Shown here: in pieces, positions 1 through 7,599 of the stretch
Layout of the letters: each line of letters begins with the position of its first letter
Numbering within the stretch: position 1 is the stretch's first letter
DNA from: an uncultured Dorea sp.
GTDB lineage: Bacteria; Bacillota; Clostridia; Lachnospirales; Lachnospiraceae
NCBI GenBank assembly: GCA_948844705.1
Contig: CAQNVT010000057.1
Span: forward strand, 1 to 21,769
Length of the DNA: 21,769 nt
Direction: 5' to 3'
Notes under the pieces: model-generated
Told to the model about the DNA's origin: nothing
Seen by the model: only the letters and a program-made list of their open reading frames with translations
Databases searched by the model: none
Program-made: the position numbers and the translations under genes

Positions 1-445
1 GGACGATGCCGCAGGCGATATTCAGCCTCCTTAAAAGACCGCCGGACAGTTTTTTCGGGCGCATTTTCTTAAAATCCTCCAATCCGGTAAAACGGATCGC
101 TTCCTCTACAAGTCTGCGGCGTTTTTCTTTATCCTTTACATAAAGGCCGCAGAAATAATCAATGTTTTCGAGAACCGTCATCTGCTCGAATACGGCGACG
201 TTCTGCATGACGACACCGATATTCTGCTTGATGTCATAGCTGTCCGGACGCATTTCCTTTCCGAATACGGTAATAGTACCCTTGTCATATTTAAGAAGCG
301 CTAAAAGGCAGTTGATGGCAGTTGTCTTGCCCGAGCCGTTCGGTCCTAAAAGGCCGAAGACCTCGCCCTCTGCGATATCCAGATTCAGATGGTCAAGGGC
401 AACCAGGGTGCCGTAGCGTTTGACTAGATTTTCAATGTGGATCAT
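1..445 (-). CDS. ABC transporter ATP-binding protein, 3' end cut by the window edge
   Basis: This is the N-terminal 148 residues of an ABC exporter ATPase, the cytoplasmic subunit that powers a membrane permease. Reading the minus strand from the ATG at 445-443, the protein starts MIHIENLVKRYG, then shows a canonical Walker A (GPNGSGKTT), a Q-loop region (NIGVVMQNVAVFEQ) and an ABC signature of the form LSGGLLRRLNIA, close to the LSGGMKRRL signature of the BcrA/DrrA/CcmA drug and antibiotic exporter group. Walker B and the H-loop lie beyond the left edge. A GGAGG ribosome site lies about 7 bases before the ATG. The gene diverges from a sensor kinase/response regulator pair, an arrangement in which the two-component system commonly controls the transporter. 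The substrate cannot be told. Confidence 0.93.
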   Translation of the reverse strand, partial: MIHIENLVKRYGTLVALDHLNLDIAEGEVFGLLGPNGSGKTTAINCLLALLKYDKGTITVFGKEMRPDSYDIKQNIGVVMQNVAVFEQMTVLENIDYFCGLYVKDKEKRRRLVEEAIRFTGLEDFKKMRPKKLSGGLLRRLNIACGIV

Positions 446-470
446 GGGTGTACCTCCTTCCAATTCATAC

Positions 471-499
471 TTGTATTATATATTTTCACCCTTTATAAT
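471..499 (+). promoter_or_regulatory. Sigma-A-type promoter of the two-component/MATE operon
   Basis: A -35 TTGTAT (471-476) and a perfect -10 TATAAT (494-499) are separated by exactly 17 bases. Transcription would start near 506, about 55 bases before the kinase start codon. It overlaps, face to face, the weaker promoter inferred for the ABC ATPase gene on the minus strand. Confidence 0.7.
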
Positions 500-503
500 G
501 GTA
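475..503 (-). promoter_or_regulatory. Weak, possibly activator-dependent promoter of the ABC ATPase gene
   Basis: On the minus strand a good -10 TATAAT (complement of 475-480) has only TACCAT (complement of 498-503) at the 17-base -35 position, a poor match to TTGACA. A good -10 with a bad -35 is typical of promoters that need an activator bound just upstream, which is where the dyad at 512-532 sits. The activator role is inference. Confidence 0.35.
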
Positions 504-511
504 GTGTCGCA

Positions 512-532
512 TGTCACAACTGATATATGACA
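512..532. promoter_or_regulatory. Candidate response-regulator operator (TGTCA-N11-TGACA dyad)
   Basis: TGTCA (512-516) and TGACA (528-532) form an inverted repeat of 5-bp arms, with a further TGTC half-site just to the left at 504-507. It lies immediately upstream of the poor -35 of the leftward promoter and downstream of the rightward promoter. This is the expected position for a NarL/LuxR-type regulator that activates the ABC gene. The arms are short, so chance is possible. Confidence 0.3.
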
Positions 533-559
533 AATGTAATAAATTCGGCAGGAGGATAT

Positions 560-1633
560 ATGAGGACAATCACCGCTCAGGCTCTTTTATTGTTATATTG
601 TTTTTTAACCGTGCTGCTGGTTCCGGCAGATACGGAGCTTGTAGTGGCATTTCTTGTCTCGCTGATCTGCGTATCGGCAGCGGGGCTCAAGCTTCCCGGG
701 AGAACGGTTGCCGCCGTTATGCTTTTCTTTCTTATAGCGGCATGTTTTTGTCCGAAGCTCTTGTTTTTTAGTCCGGTGATGTTATATAGTATATTGGAAT
801 GTAAGAAATACATGCTGGGGGTACTGCTCGGAGTATTGTGTGTCTTTTTTTATGCAAAGAATGAGACTGGAATTTTTATGATTCTTTTGTTCGGATGTGT
901 GTTTGCGGGTCTGTTGAGTTATCAGAATGAAAAGTACAGGGCGCTTGATGAGATGTACCGAAGAACAAGAGATGACGGAAGAGAGCTTAATATTTTGTTA
1001 GAGGAGAGGAATAAGGATCTTCTTAAAAGGCAGGATGATGAGATCTATACGGCGAAGCTTAAAGAGAGAAACCGGATTGCCCGTGAGATCCACGACCATG
1101 TAGGGCATATGCTGTCCCGGGCGATTCTCATGACAGGAGCTCTTAAAGCAGTGAACCAGAATGAAGGGATGAAGGAACCACTTAACCAGCTTGAGGATAC
1201 GCTAAATACCGCGATGACAAATGTGCGGGAAAGCGTTCATGATCTTCATGATGATTCGGTAAACCTGGGAGAGGTACTCCTGGAGCTTGCAAAGGAGTAT
1301 ACCTTTTGCAGGGCAGAGCTCACCTATGATATGGGGTACGTCCTCTCAAAAGAGGTAAAGTACGGCTTTATTGCAATCGTAAAGGAAGCGTTAAATAATG
1401 TGTCAAAGCACAGCAATGCATCAAGGGTGGAGATCGTGGCCAGAGAGCATCCGGGGCTCTATCAGCTTATTATAGAGGATAACGGAACAGAAAAAGGGAA
1501 ACAGAGCGCCGGAGCAGACGGAATCGGAATCCGCAATATGAAGGACCGGGTCCGTGCCATGGGCGGAAGTATACAGATCAGCAGGGAAAGAGGCTTCCGT
1601 ATCTATATATCGGTGCCTAAAAAGGAGGAGTAA
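560..1633 (+). CDS. Sensor histidine kinase, HPK7 (DesK/LiaS/NarX-like) class
   Basis: This is a membrane sensor kinase that autophosphorylates and passes phosphate to the response regulator encoded next. Residues 1 to about 130 are hydrophobic with about five membrane segments and almost no external sensor domain, as in intramembrane-sensing kinases that detect envelope stress. A coiled-coil linker follows. The H-box reads RIAREIHDHVGH with the phospho-acceptor at His178, the N-box has KEALNNVSKHSNA, and the G-box has GADGIGIRNMKDR. The ATG at 560 is preferred over an in-frame ATG at 527 because AGGAGG at 550-555 lies just before it; this gives 357 residues. The response regulator starts two bases after its stop. 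A role in controlling the divergent ABC exporter or the downstream MATE exporter is inferred from position only. Confidence 0.92.
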   Translation: MRTITAQALLLLYCFLTVLLVPADTELVVAFLVSLICVSAAGLKLPGRTVAAVMLFFLIAACFCPKLLFFSPVMLYSILECKKYMLGVLLGVLCVFFYAKNETGIFMILLFGCVFAGLLSYQNEKYRALDEMYRRTRDDGRELNILLEERNKDLLKRQDDEIYTAKLKERNRIAREIHDHVGHMLSRAILMTGALKAVNQNEGMKEPLNQLEDTLNTAMTNVRESVHDLHDDSVNLGEVLLELAKEYTFCRAELTYDMGYVLSKEVKYGFIAIVKEALNNVSKHSNASRVEIVAREHPGLYQLIIEDNGTEKGKQSAGADGIGIRNMKDRVRAMGGSIQISRERGFRIYISVPKKEE

Positions 1634-1635
1634 AC

Positions 1636-2256
1636 GTGAGGATCGTGATCGTGGATGACGATATATTCGTATCCGGAGCACTTAAAACAATATTGGAGGC
1701 AAATGAAGATATTACGGTGGCAGGAACAGGGGCAGACGGAAAGGATGCGGTCTCTCTTTATAAAAAAGAAAGGCCGGATGTGCTTCTCATGGATATCCGG
1801 ATGAAGGAAAAGAGCGGGCTTGAGGCTGCAAAGGAGATTCTGTCTTTTGACGGGGAGGCAAAGATTCTCCTTCTCACTACATTTTCCGATGATGAATATA
1901 TAGTAAAGGCATTAAAATACGGTGTGAAGGGTTACCTTTTAAAGCAGGATTATAACAGCATTCTCCCGGCGCTCCGTGCGGTGCAGCTGGGACAGACTGT
2001 TTTTGGAACGGAGATTACGGCGCGGCTTCCGGAGCTTCTTGCGGAAAAGAAGACCTTTGATTACAGGGCGTATGGCTTAAGCGAGAAGGAGTACGAGGTG
2101 ATGAAGCTTGTGGCAGAGGGCTTAAGCAATAAGGAAATTGCCGGGGAAATATTTTTAAGCGAGGGTACGGTGCGCAATTATATCAGCGATATACTGGAAA
2201 AGCTGGAGCTTCGGGACAGGACACAGCTTGCGGTGTATTACCTGACGGGGAGATAA
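1636..2256 (+). CDS. Response regulator, NarL/FixJ family (REC + LuxR-type HTH)
   Basis: This is a DNA-binding transcription regulator, 206 residues, partner of the kinase just upstream. The receiver domain (residues 1 to about 120) has the acidic pocket IVDDD near the start, the phosphorylation site Asp53 in LLMDIRM, the conserved Thr in LLTTFSDD, and the conserved Lys in YLLKQD. The C-terminal HTH (about 143-205) follows the LuxR pattern, with LSEKEYEVMKLVAEGLSNKE and the recognition helix region SEGTVRNYISDILEK. The start is GTG at 1636, with AAGGAGG at 1622-1628 inside the end of the kinase gene, so the two are translationally linked. The dyad at 512-532 is its most likely operator within this window. 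Confidence 0.94.
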   Translation: MRIVIVDDDIFVSGALKTILEANEDITVAGTGADGKDAVSLYKKERPDVLLMDIRMKEKSGLEAAKEILSFDGEAKILLLTTFSDDEYIVKALKYGVKGYLLKQDYNSILPALRAVQLGQTVFGTEITARLPELLAEKKTFDYRAYGLSEKEYEVMKLVAEGLSNKEIAGEIFLSEGTVRNYISDILEKLELRDRTQLAVYYLTGR

Positions 2257-2262
2257 TGAAAG

Positions 2263-3657
2263 ATGCGGAGGATGGAATCAGGGGATAATTTAAATATAGA
2301 CTGGAAAAATTTTTATAAAAATGTATTTGCCCTCGTGCTCCCTATGGCGCTGCAGAATCTGATCAATGTAGGTGTCACGGCAACGGATGTCTTTATGCTG
2401 GGGCGTGTGGGAGAAAAGGTGCTCTCGGGAGCGTCGCTTGCCGGGCAGATACAATTTATTATGATGCTTATCTTTTTCGGGATCACGGCTGGCTCTACGG
2501 TGCTTACGGCACAGTATTGGGGAAAACGGGACACGAATACTATTGAGAAGATTCTTGGCATGGGGCTTACGGCAGGAATACTGGTGGCGGCCGTGTTCAC
2601 TTTGCCTGCGTTTTTTATGCCGGAGACGCTGGTGGGCATCTATACGTCTGATCAGGCGGTAGTAACGGAGGGCGCGAAATATCTAAGAATCGTAGGACTT
2701 TCATATATTTTTATGGCGGTCACCCAGGTTTATCTGAATATCATGCGCAGCATTGAGAGGGTCGTCGTAGCGACGGTCGTGTATTTTGTGTCGCTGTTTG
2801 TGAATATTATCATCAATGCGGTTCTGATTTTCGGTTTGTTTGGGGCACCCAGGCTTGAGATTGTGGGGGCGGCGATCGGAACCTTATGTGCCCGGATCAC
2901 GGAGACGCTTCTTGTGCTTCTCTATGCGCGCTATAAAAATGATATTGTGAAGATCAGGCTTCGCAATCTTATACATATTGACCGGGTGCTGCTGTTTGAT
3001 TATGTGCGCTATGCCATGCCGGTGGTGTTAAATGAAATGATGTGGGGACTCGGTTCCTCCTGTAATACGGCCATTATCGGGCATCTTGGCAGTGAGGCGG
3101 TGGCGGCGAATTCCGTAGCGCAGGTGGCACGTCAGCTGGCACAGGTAGTAGTGTTCGGCATATCGAATGCGACGGCGATCTGGCTTGGAAAAACGCTTGG
3201 GGAGAAAAAGAAGGAGCATGCGAGAGCCTATGCAGGGCGTTTTATTCTTTTGTCCCTGATGCTTGGAGCCTTAGGCGGAGGAATGATCCTCCTGGCCGGA
3301 CCGGTCGTTATCCGGGTGCTGACACTTTCTGCAAGGTCTCAGTCATATCTTCGGTTTATGTTTTTTGTCATGTCTTATTTTGTAGTAGGGCAGGCGTTTA
3401 ATACGACGATGGTGTGCGGCGTTTTCCGTTCAGGCGGTGATACAAAGTTCGGGCTTTATATGGATGTGCTCTCTATGTGGGGCTGCTCGATCCTTTTGGG
3501 AGCCGCGGCAGCATTTGTCTTTCATGCGGGTGTGCCGGTGGTTTATGCGATACTCATGAGTGACGAGATCATTAAGGTACCGGTCTGTCTGTGGCGGTAC
3601 CGGAAATATAAATGGCTGAATGATGTAACAAGAGAAAAAGAAGAGCTGGAGGGATGA
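2263..3657 (+). CDS. MATE-family efflux transporter
   Basis: This is an integral membrane exporter of the multidrug and toxic compound extrusion family, which expels organic cations or metabolites using a Na+ or H+ gradient. The product is 464 residues, normal for the family, with about twelve hydrophobic helices in two halves. The N-terminal MALQNLINVGVTATDVFMLG stretch and the later FNTTMVCGVFRSGGDTKF stretch are typical of Firmicutes MATE proteins. It begins 6 bases after the response regulator stop, with GGGGAGA at 2247-2253 as ribosome site; an in-frame ATG at 2272 is a less likely start because a GGAGG abuts it directly. Cotranscription with the two-component genes suggests induction by the same signal. 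The substrate is unknown. Confidence 0.93.
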   Translation: MRRMESGDNLNIDWKNFYKNVFALVLPMALQNLINVGVTATDVFMLGRVGEKVLSGASLAGQIQFIMMLIFFGITAGSTVLTAQYWGKRDTNTIEKILGMGLTAGILVAAVFTLPAFFMPETLVGIYTSDQAVVTEGAKYLRIVGLSYIFMAVTQVYLNIMRSIERVVVATVVYFVSLFVNIIINAVLIFGLFGAPRLEIVGAAIGTLCARITETLLVLLYARYKNDIVKIRLRNLIHIDRVLLFDYVRYAMPVVLNEMMWGLGSSCNTAIIGHLGSEAVAANSVAQVARQLAQVVVFGISNATAIWLGKTLGEKKKEHARAYAGRFILLSLMLGALGGGMILLAGPVVIRVLTLSARSQSYLRFMFFVMSYFVVGQAFNTTMVCGVFRSGGDTKFGLYMDVLSMWGCSILLGAAAAFVFHAGVPVVYAILMSDEIIKVPVCLWRYRKYKWLNDVTREKEELEG

Positions 3658-3661
3658 AAGG

Positions 3662-4612
3662 ATGATTGTTTTAGGAAAGAAAGAGATTGAAGAGCTTGTG
3701 GATTTAAATGAGATGATGGATCAGATCGAGGAGGCATACCGGATCTTCGGGGCGGGAGATTATTATATGCCCCCAAGACCGGTGGTGGAGCATGACAATA
3801 AAACGATGATGTATATGCCTTGTTATACAAAGGATGTGATCGGAACGAAGATTCTGTCCATTTTTCCTGAAAACGCGAAGCTAGGCCTTCCGTCGATCGA
3901 CGGAATTGTTCTTTTAAATGACAGCAGGACAGGAGCTCCGGCGGCCGTGCTTGACGGGCAGAGCGTTACTGCGTACCGGACGGGGGCGGTGGGAGGCGTC
4001 GCGATAAGACATTTATCCCGAAAGGACTGCCGGACGGTAGGAATCGTAGGTGCAGGCGTCCAGGGCTTCCATCTGGCGCTGTATGCATGTGCGGCCAGAG
4101 AGATTCATACGGTATATGTATATAATCACAGCGGCAGGGATCTGACAGAATATCTTGCCCGTCTTGAAAAAGTTATTGATAATCCGGGGGTAAAGGTAGT
4201 ACAATGTAAAACAGTGGAGGAGCTTGTGAGAAACAGTGAGATCATCTGCACCGCCACGCCTTCCGAATCGCCGGTTCTTCCTGACAGCAGGGAGCTCCTT
4301 GACGGGAAATGCATCGTTGCCATAGGTTCCTATACGCCTGAGATGCGCGAGATCCCCGATGTGATCTGGGAGCTTGCGGATAAGGTATACATTGAGCTTC
4401 CCTATGCCTGCGAGGAGAGCGGAGATTTAAGCCAGCCGCTTGAGGAAGGACGGATCACGGCAGACAGGACCGTTCTTATGAACGAATTTCTTACGTCCGG
4501 CGAACCGGAAGAGGAAGTGACAAAAAAGACCACCTATTTTAAATCGGTAGGGATGGGACTTTTTGATGTGTGCATTGCACAAAAATTATTAGAAAAAGCA
4601 AAGGAGAGGTAA
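3662..4612 (+). CDS. Ornithine cyclodeaminase / mu-crystallin family NAD(P)-dependent enzyme
   Basis: This is a cytoplasmic enzyme of 316 residues, full length for the family. Members include ornithine cyclodeaminase, alanine dehydrogenase, ketimine reductases and siderophore-precursor enzymes, all acting through an imine or enamine intermediate bound with NAD(P)H. Visible features are the substrate-binding half with TKILSIFPENAKLGLPSIDG and VLDGQSVTAYRTGA, a Rossmann fold with GAGVQG at residues 130-135, and the family's SYTPEMREIPDV loop. It begins 4 bases after the MATE stop, with GGAGGG at 3648-3653. RidA, which hydrolyses reactive enamine/imine intermediates, follows immediately, consistent with imine chemistry. 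Which amino acid is used cannot be read from sequence, so no gene symbol is given. Confidence 0.88.
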   Translation: MIVLGKKEIEELVDLNEMMDQIEEAYRIFGAGDYYMPPRPVVEHDNKTMMYMPCYTKDVIGTKILSIFPENAKLGLPSIDGIVLLNDSRTGAPAAVLDGQSVTAYRTGAVGGVAIRHLSRKDCRTVGIVGAGVQGFHLALYACAAREIHTVYVYNHSGRDLTEYLARLEKVIDNPGVKVVQCKTVEELVRNSEIICTATPSESPVLPDSRELLDGKCIVAIGSYTPEMREIPDVIWELADKVYIELPYACEESGDLSQPLEEGRITADRTVLMNEFLTSGEPEEEVTKKTTYFKSVGMGLFDVCIAQKLLEKAKER

Positions 4613-4615
4613 ATG

Positions 4616-4990
4616 ATGAAAGTAGTAGCAACAGAGAAGGCGCCAAAGGCGCTGGGCCCTTATTCACAGGGGTATGTACACGGAGGAATCTTATATTCTG
4701 CAGGCCAGCTTGGCATTAATCCGGAGGTAAATGATATCGACTCCGATACGATCGAGGGACAGACCGATCAGGCATGCAAGAATATCGGCGAGGTGCTTAA
4801 GGAGGCAGGAACGGATTTTGACCATGTATTAAAGACCACCTGTTTTCTGTCTGATATGGCAAACTTCGGTGCATTCAACGAAGTATATGCAAAATATTTT
4901 ACGTCCAAGCCGGCAAGGAGCTGCTTCGCAGTAAAGGAGCTTCCGAAGGGAGCACTCTGTGAGATCGAAGTGATTGCGGCGGTTGAGTAA
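4616..4990 (+). CDS. ridA: RidA family reactive enamine/imine deaminase
   Basis: RidA hydrolyses 2-aminoacrylate and related enamines or imines to 2-ketoacids and ammonia, protecting PLP enzymes from damage. The product is about 124 residues, the standard length. It has the LGPYSQGYVHGGILYSAGQL N-terminal signature. The C-terminal PARSCFAVKELPKGALCEIE carries the Arg and Glu equivalent to the catalytic Arg105 and Glu120 of E. coli RidA, so deaminase activity is expected. Tandem ATGs sit at 4613 and 4616; the second is better spaced (6 bases) from AAGGAGAGG at 4601-4609. The gene abuts the stop of the cyclodeaminase-family gene, so the two are probably translated together and may act in the same pathway. 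Confidence 0.95.
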   Translation: MKVVATEKAPKALGPYSQGYVHGGILYSAGQLGINPEVNDIDSDTIEGQTDQACKNIGEVLKEAGTDFDHVLKTTCFLSDMANFGAFNEVYAKYFTSKPARSCFAVKELPKGALCEIEVIAAVE

Positions 4991-5032
4991 AGGAACGGAT
5001 AATATATAGGATGATTTGGAGGATTGATTGAT

Positions 5033-5863
5033 ATGGCAGAGCAGCAGAATGGCTGCAGCCCGTCAGACTGTGCGGGCTGCGCTCATGCAGACAGCTGCGG
5101 CAGCAAGCCGCAGGATTTCAGGAAACCGGCAAATGCGTCGTCACATATCCGCAAGGTGATCGCGGTAGTAAGCGGTAAAGGCGGTGTCGGTAAATCTATG
5201 GTGACAGCGTCACTGGCACGTATGATGAGAGAACAGGGCTTTTCCGTGGGAATTATGGACGCGGATATTACGGGTCCGTCTATTCCGAAAATGTATGGGA
5301 TTCACGAGAAGGCAAGGGGAACCGAGGATGCCATTCTTCCCTGTGAGGCAAAGGATGGCACGAAGATTATGTCCATTAATCTTCTTCTTGAAAATGAATC
5401 CGATCCGGTCATCTGGAGAGGTCCGGTCATTGCCGGAGTAGTAACGCAGTTCTGGACCGATGTGATCTGGGGAGATCTGGATTATCTGTTTGTAGACATG
5501 CCTCCGGGAACCGGCGATGTGCCGCTTACCGTTTTCCAGTCACTTCCGGTTGACGGAGTCATAATCGTGACGTCTCCGCAGGATCTGGTGAAGATGATTG
5601 TGAAGAAGGCTTACGGTATGGCAAGGCAGATGAATATTCCGGTGCTTGGAATCGTGGAGAACTACAGCTATCTTAAGTGTCCGGACTGCGGAAAGGAGAT
5701 CAAGGTCTTTGGGGAAAGCCGCATTGATGAGGCAGCAAAGGAGCTTGATATTCCGGTGCTTGGGAAGATGCCGATCGATGCGGAGCTTGCCGGGGCAGTG
5801 GAACAGGAGAGGTTCTATGAGATCAGCAACGAGTATCTGGCGGAGGCAGTAAATAAGATATAA
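5033..5863 (+). CDS. Mrp/NBP35 (ApbC) family Fe-S cluster carrier ATPase
   Basis: This is a cytoplasmic P-loop protein of 276 residues that binds a bridging [4Fe-4S] cluster and delivers it to target enzymes. It has the deviant Walker A GKGGVGKS at 48-55, the family segment FVDMPPGTGDVPLT, and the C-terminal CPDC motif (Cys216, Cys219) that holds the shared cluster in the dimer. The N-terminus carries four more cysteines (8, 13, 16, 22; CX4CX2CX5C), resembling the extra cluster motif of Nbp35-type proteins. Start: GGAGG at 5018-5022 is 10 bases before the ATG at 5033; an upstream in-frame TTG at 5024 sits directly on the ribosome site and is unlikely. A 42-base gap separates it from ridA, with no clear promoter in between. 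Confidence 0.93.
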   Translation: MAEQQNGCSPSDCAGCAHADSCGSKPQDFRKPANASSHIRKVIAVVSGKGGVGKSMVTASLARMMREQGFSVGIMDADITGPSIPKMYGIHEKARGTEDAILPCEAKDGTKIMSINLLLENESDPVIWRGPVIAGVVTQFWTDVIWGDLDYLFVDMPPGTGDVPLTVFQSLPVDGVIIVTSPQDLVKMIVKKAYGMARQMNIPVLGIVENYSYLKCPDCGKEIKVFGESRIDEAAKELDIPVLGKMPIDAELAGAVEQERFYEISNEYLAEAVNKI

Positions 5864-5879
5864 AGAGGAGAGTTTTTCC

Positions 5880-7469
5880 ATGAAATCATTTAATATCAAT
5901 GCCGGTTGCAGTCCGAAGCTGCATTATATGGTTAATCTTGATACCAGACTTCAGGCAATCGGAGGCATGGTGGAGCAGGGGCAGTATTTTACAATTAACC
6001 GCGCCCGTCAATATGGAAAAACAACAACTCTGCAGGCGCTGGAAAGATTTCTGCAAAAGGATTATACAGTCATCAGCCTGGATTTTCAGCTGCTTAGTTC
6101 TGCAGATTTTGAGAATGAATATACCTTTGTGGAAGCATTTTCAGAAGAACTTTTAGATGCTGCCTCTAAGACAGGCTGCATTCCGGAAGAAATCAAAAGC
6201 GAGCTGAAGGGATTTGCCGGAGGTAACAGGGAAAATGTCCGGTTGTCCAGACTATTCCGCTGTTTAAGCAGGTGGTGCGGCATTGCAGACAAAAAAATTG
6301 TACTCATGATTGATGAGGTGGACAGTGCGGCAAATAATCAGGTGTTTCTTGATTTTCTTGCACAGCTCCGTGGATATTATATTCAGAGAGACAAAAGAGC
6401 CGCCTTTCAGTCAGTTATTCTTACGGGGGTCTATGACATCAAGAATATGAAGCGGAAGTTTGCCGGGGAGGATGACCGCAAAGTAAACAGCCCATGGAAT
6501 ATTGCTGCTGATTTTCTGATTGATATGGATTTTTCGAAAGAGGACATCACAGGGATGTTAAAGGAATATGAGCAGGATTATAAAACAGGAATGGATATCA
6601 CGGGAATTTCAGAGATGATTTATGATTATACCTCCGGTTATCCATTTCTTGTTTCAAAGCTATGCAAAATCATAGATGAACAGATTTCAGGAAGCCCGGA
6701 TTATCCTGATAAAAAAAGTTCATGGACAAAGAATGGCCTTTTAGAGGCTGTGAAAATTTTATTGGCTGAAAAAAACACGTTGTTTGAATCTCTGATTGGA
6801 AAGCTTGAGGCTTATCCCGAGTTAAAGTCTGTGCTGTATTCACTTTTGTTCTGCGGGCAGAATATCGCGTATAATCCAGATGACAGTCTGATAGATATGG
6901 CGCTTATGTTTGGCTTTATAAAGAGCGACGGAGAAAAGATAATCGTCGCGAACCGGATATTTGAGACACGGATATATAATTATTTTCTCACGACAACAGA
7001 GATGCAAAATACAAAACTCTTTAAAGCCAGTCTGCAAAGTAAAAACCAGTTTGTTGTAAATGGGCATTTGGATATGTACAAAATCCTTGAAAAATTTGTT
7101 TTTCATTTTGATGAGCTTTATGGAGACAGGGATGAAGCTTTTTATGAGGAGGATGGGCGGAAATTTTTCCTTTTGTATTTGAAACCGATTATCAATGGAG
7201 CAGGAAATTATTATATCGAATCCCGCACGCGTAATATGGAGCGGACAGATATCATTATTGATTATCAGGGAGAACAGATTATTGTTGAATTGAAAATATG
7301 GCGGGGAAACGCTTATCATACAAGAGGAGAAAATCAGCTGCTGGATTATCTGGAGCATTATCATTTGCAGAAAGGATATATGTTAAGCTTTAATTTTAAT
7401 AAGAAAAAGAAGATTGGCGTAAAAGAAATAAAATTAAGAGATTGTATATTAGTAGAGGCAGTGGTGTAG
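5880..7469 (+). CDS. AAA-like ATPase with C-terminal PD-(D/E)XK nuclease-fold domain
   Basis: This 529-residue protein of unknown biological role belongs to the widespread AAA-like ATPase plus nuclease-fold group often found in variable gene sets of Clostridia and Bacteroidetes. The nucleotide-binding loop NRARQYGKTTTLQ (Lys47) lacks the first glycine of a classical Walker A, as usual in this group. Walker B reads KIVLMIDEVDS (about 139-149). The C-terminal domain has Asp457, Glu470 and Lys472 in the pattern D-x12-E-L-K, followed by a QLLDYLEHY helix, matching an intact PD-(D/E)XK core. The gene starts 17 bases after the Mrp stop with AGAGGAG at 5864-5870. Its base composition is visibly AT-richer than the Mrp and GlgB genes, suggesting later acquisition. 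A defence or mobile-element role is possible but not shown. Confidence 0.85.
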   Translation: MKSFNINAGCSPKLHYMVNLDTRLQAIGGMVEQGQYFTINRARQYGKTTTLQALERFLQKDYTVISLDFQLLSSADFENEYTFVEAFSEELLDAASKTGCIPEEIKSELKGFAGGNRENVRLSRLFRCLSRWCGIADKKIVLMIDEVDSAANNQVFLDFLAQLRGYYIQRDKRAAFQSVILTGVYDIKNMKRKFAGEDDRKVNSPWNIAADFLIDMDFSKEDITGMLKEYEQDYKTGMDITGISEMIYDYTSGYPFLVSKLCKIIDEQISGSPDYPDKKSSWTKNGLLEAVKILLAEKNTLFESLIGKLEAYPELKSVLYSLLFCGQNIAYNPDDSLIDMALMFGFIKSDGEKIIVANRIFETRIYNYFLTTTEMQNTKLFKASLQSKNQFVVNGHLDMYKILEKFVFHFDELYGDRDEAFYEEDGRKFFLLYLKPIINGAGNYYIESRTRNMERTDIIIDYQGEQIIVELKIWRGNAYHTRGENQLLDYLEHYHLQKGYMLSFNFNKKKKIGVKEIKLRDCILVEAVV

Positions 7470-7482
7470 TCCACTGCCTTTT
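7456..7482 (+). terminator. Rho-independent terminator ending the long left operon
   Basis: A 9-bp perfect stem, AGGCAGTGG (7456-7464) with CCACTGCCT (7471-7479), encloses a 6-base loop and runs into TTTT (7479-7482). The TAG stop of the ATPase gene (7467-7469) lies inside the loop, so the terminator overlaps the coding end. It separates the ATPase gene from the XRE-Uma2 gene. Confidence 0.85.
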
Positions 7483-7532
7483 AAAATTAGTGATTATTTA
7501 TTCACTTTTAGATATATATGTCGCAGAAAATG

Positions 7533-7561
7533 TTGCGTATTGCGTCAAAATGTGATATTAT
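7533..7561 (+). promoter_or_regulatory. Promoter of the XRE-Uma2 gene, with tandem TTGCGT repeats
   Basis: A -35 TTGCGT (7533-7538) and a -10 TATTAT (7556-7561) have a 17-base spacer. TTGCGT is repeated at 7540-7545, one base after the first copy, and a related TGTCGCA lies just upstream at about 7519-7525. Repeats over the -35 could be a binding site for the XRE protein encoded downstream; this is inference. Confidence 0.6.
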
Positions 7562-7599
7562 AGCTGCATGTATAAAAGATAATGGAGGGAGGCTTAAGC

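Noticed and set aside
527..559. Earlier ATG for the sensor kinase
   Set aside because: It lies within the candidate operator and has no ribosome site, whereas AGGAGG is directly before the ATG at 560.
511..771. An 86-codon plus-strand open frame overlapping the kinase start
   Set aside because: It is a shifted frame of the kinase gene with no domain or membrane pattern of its own.
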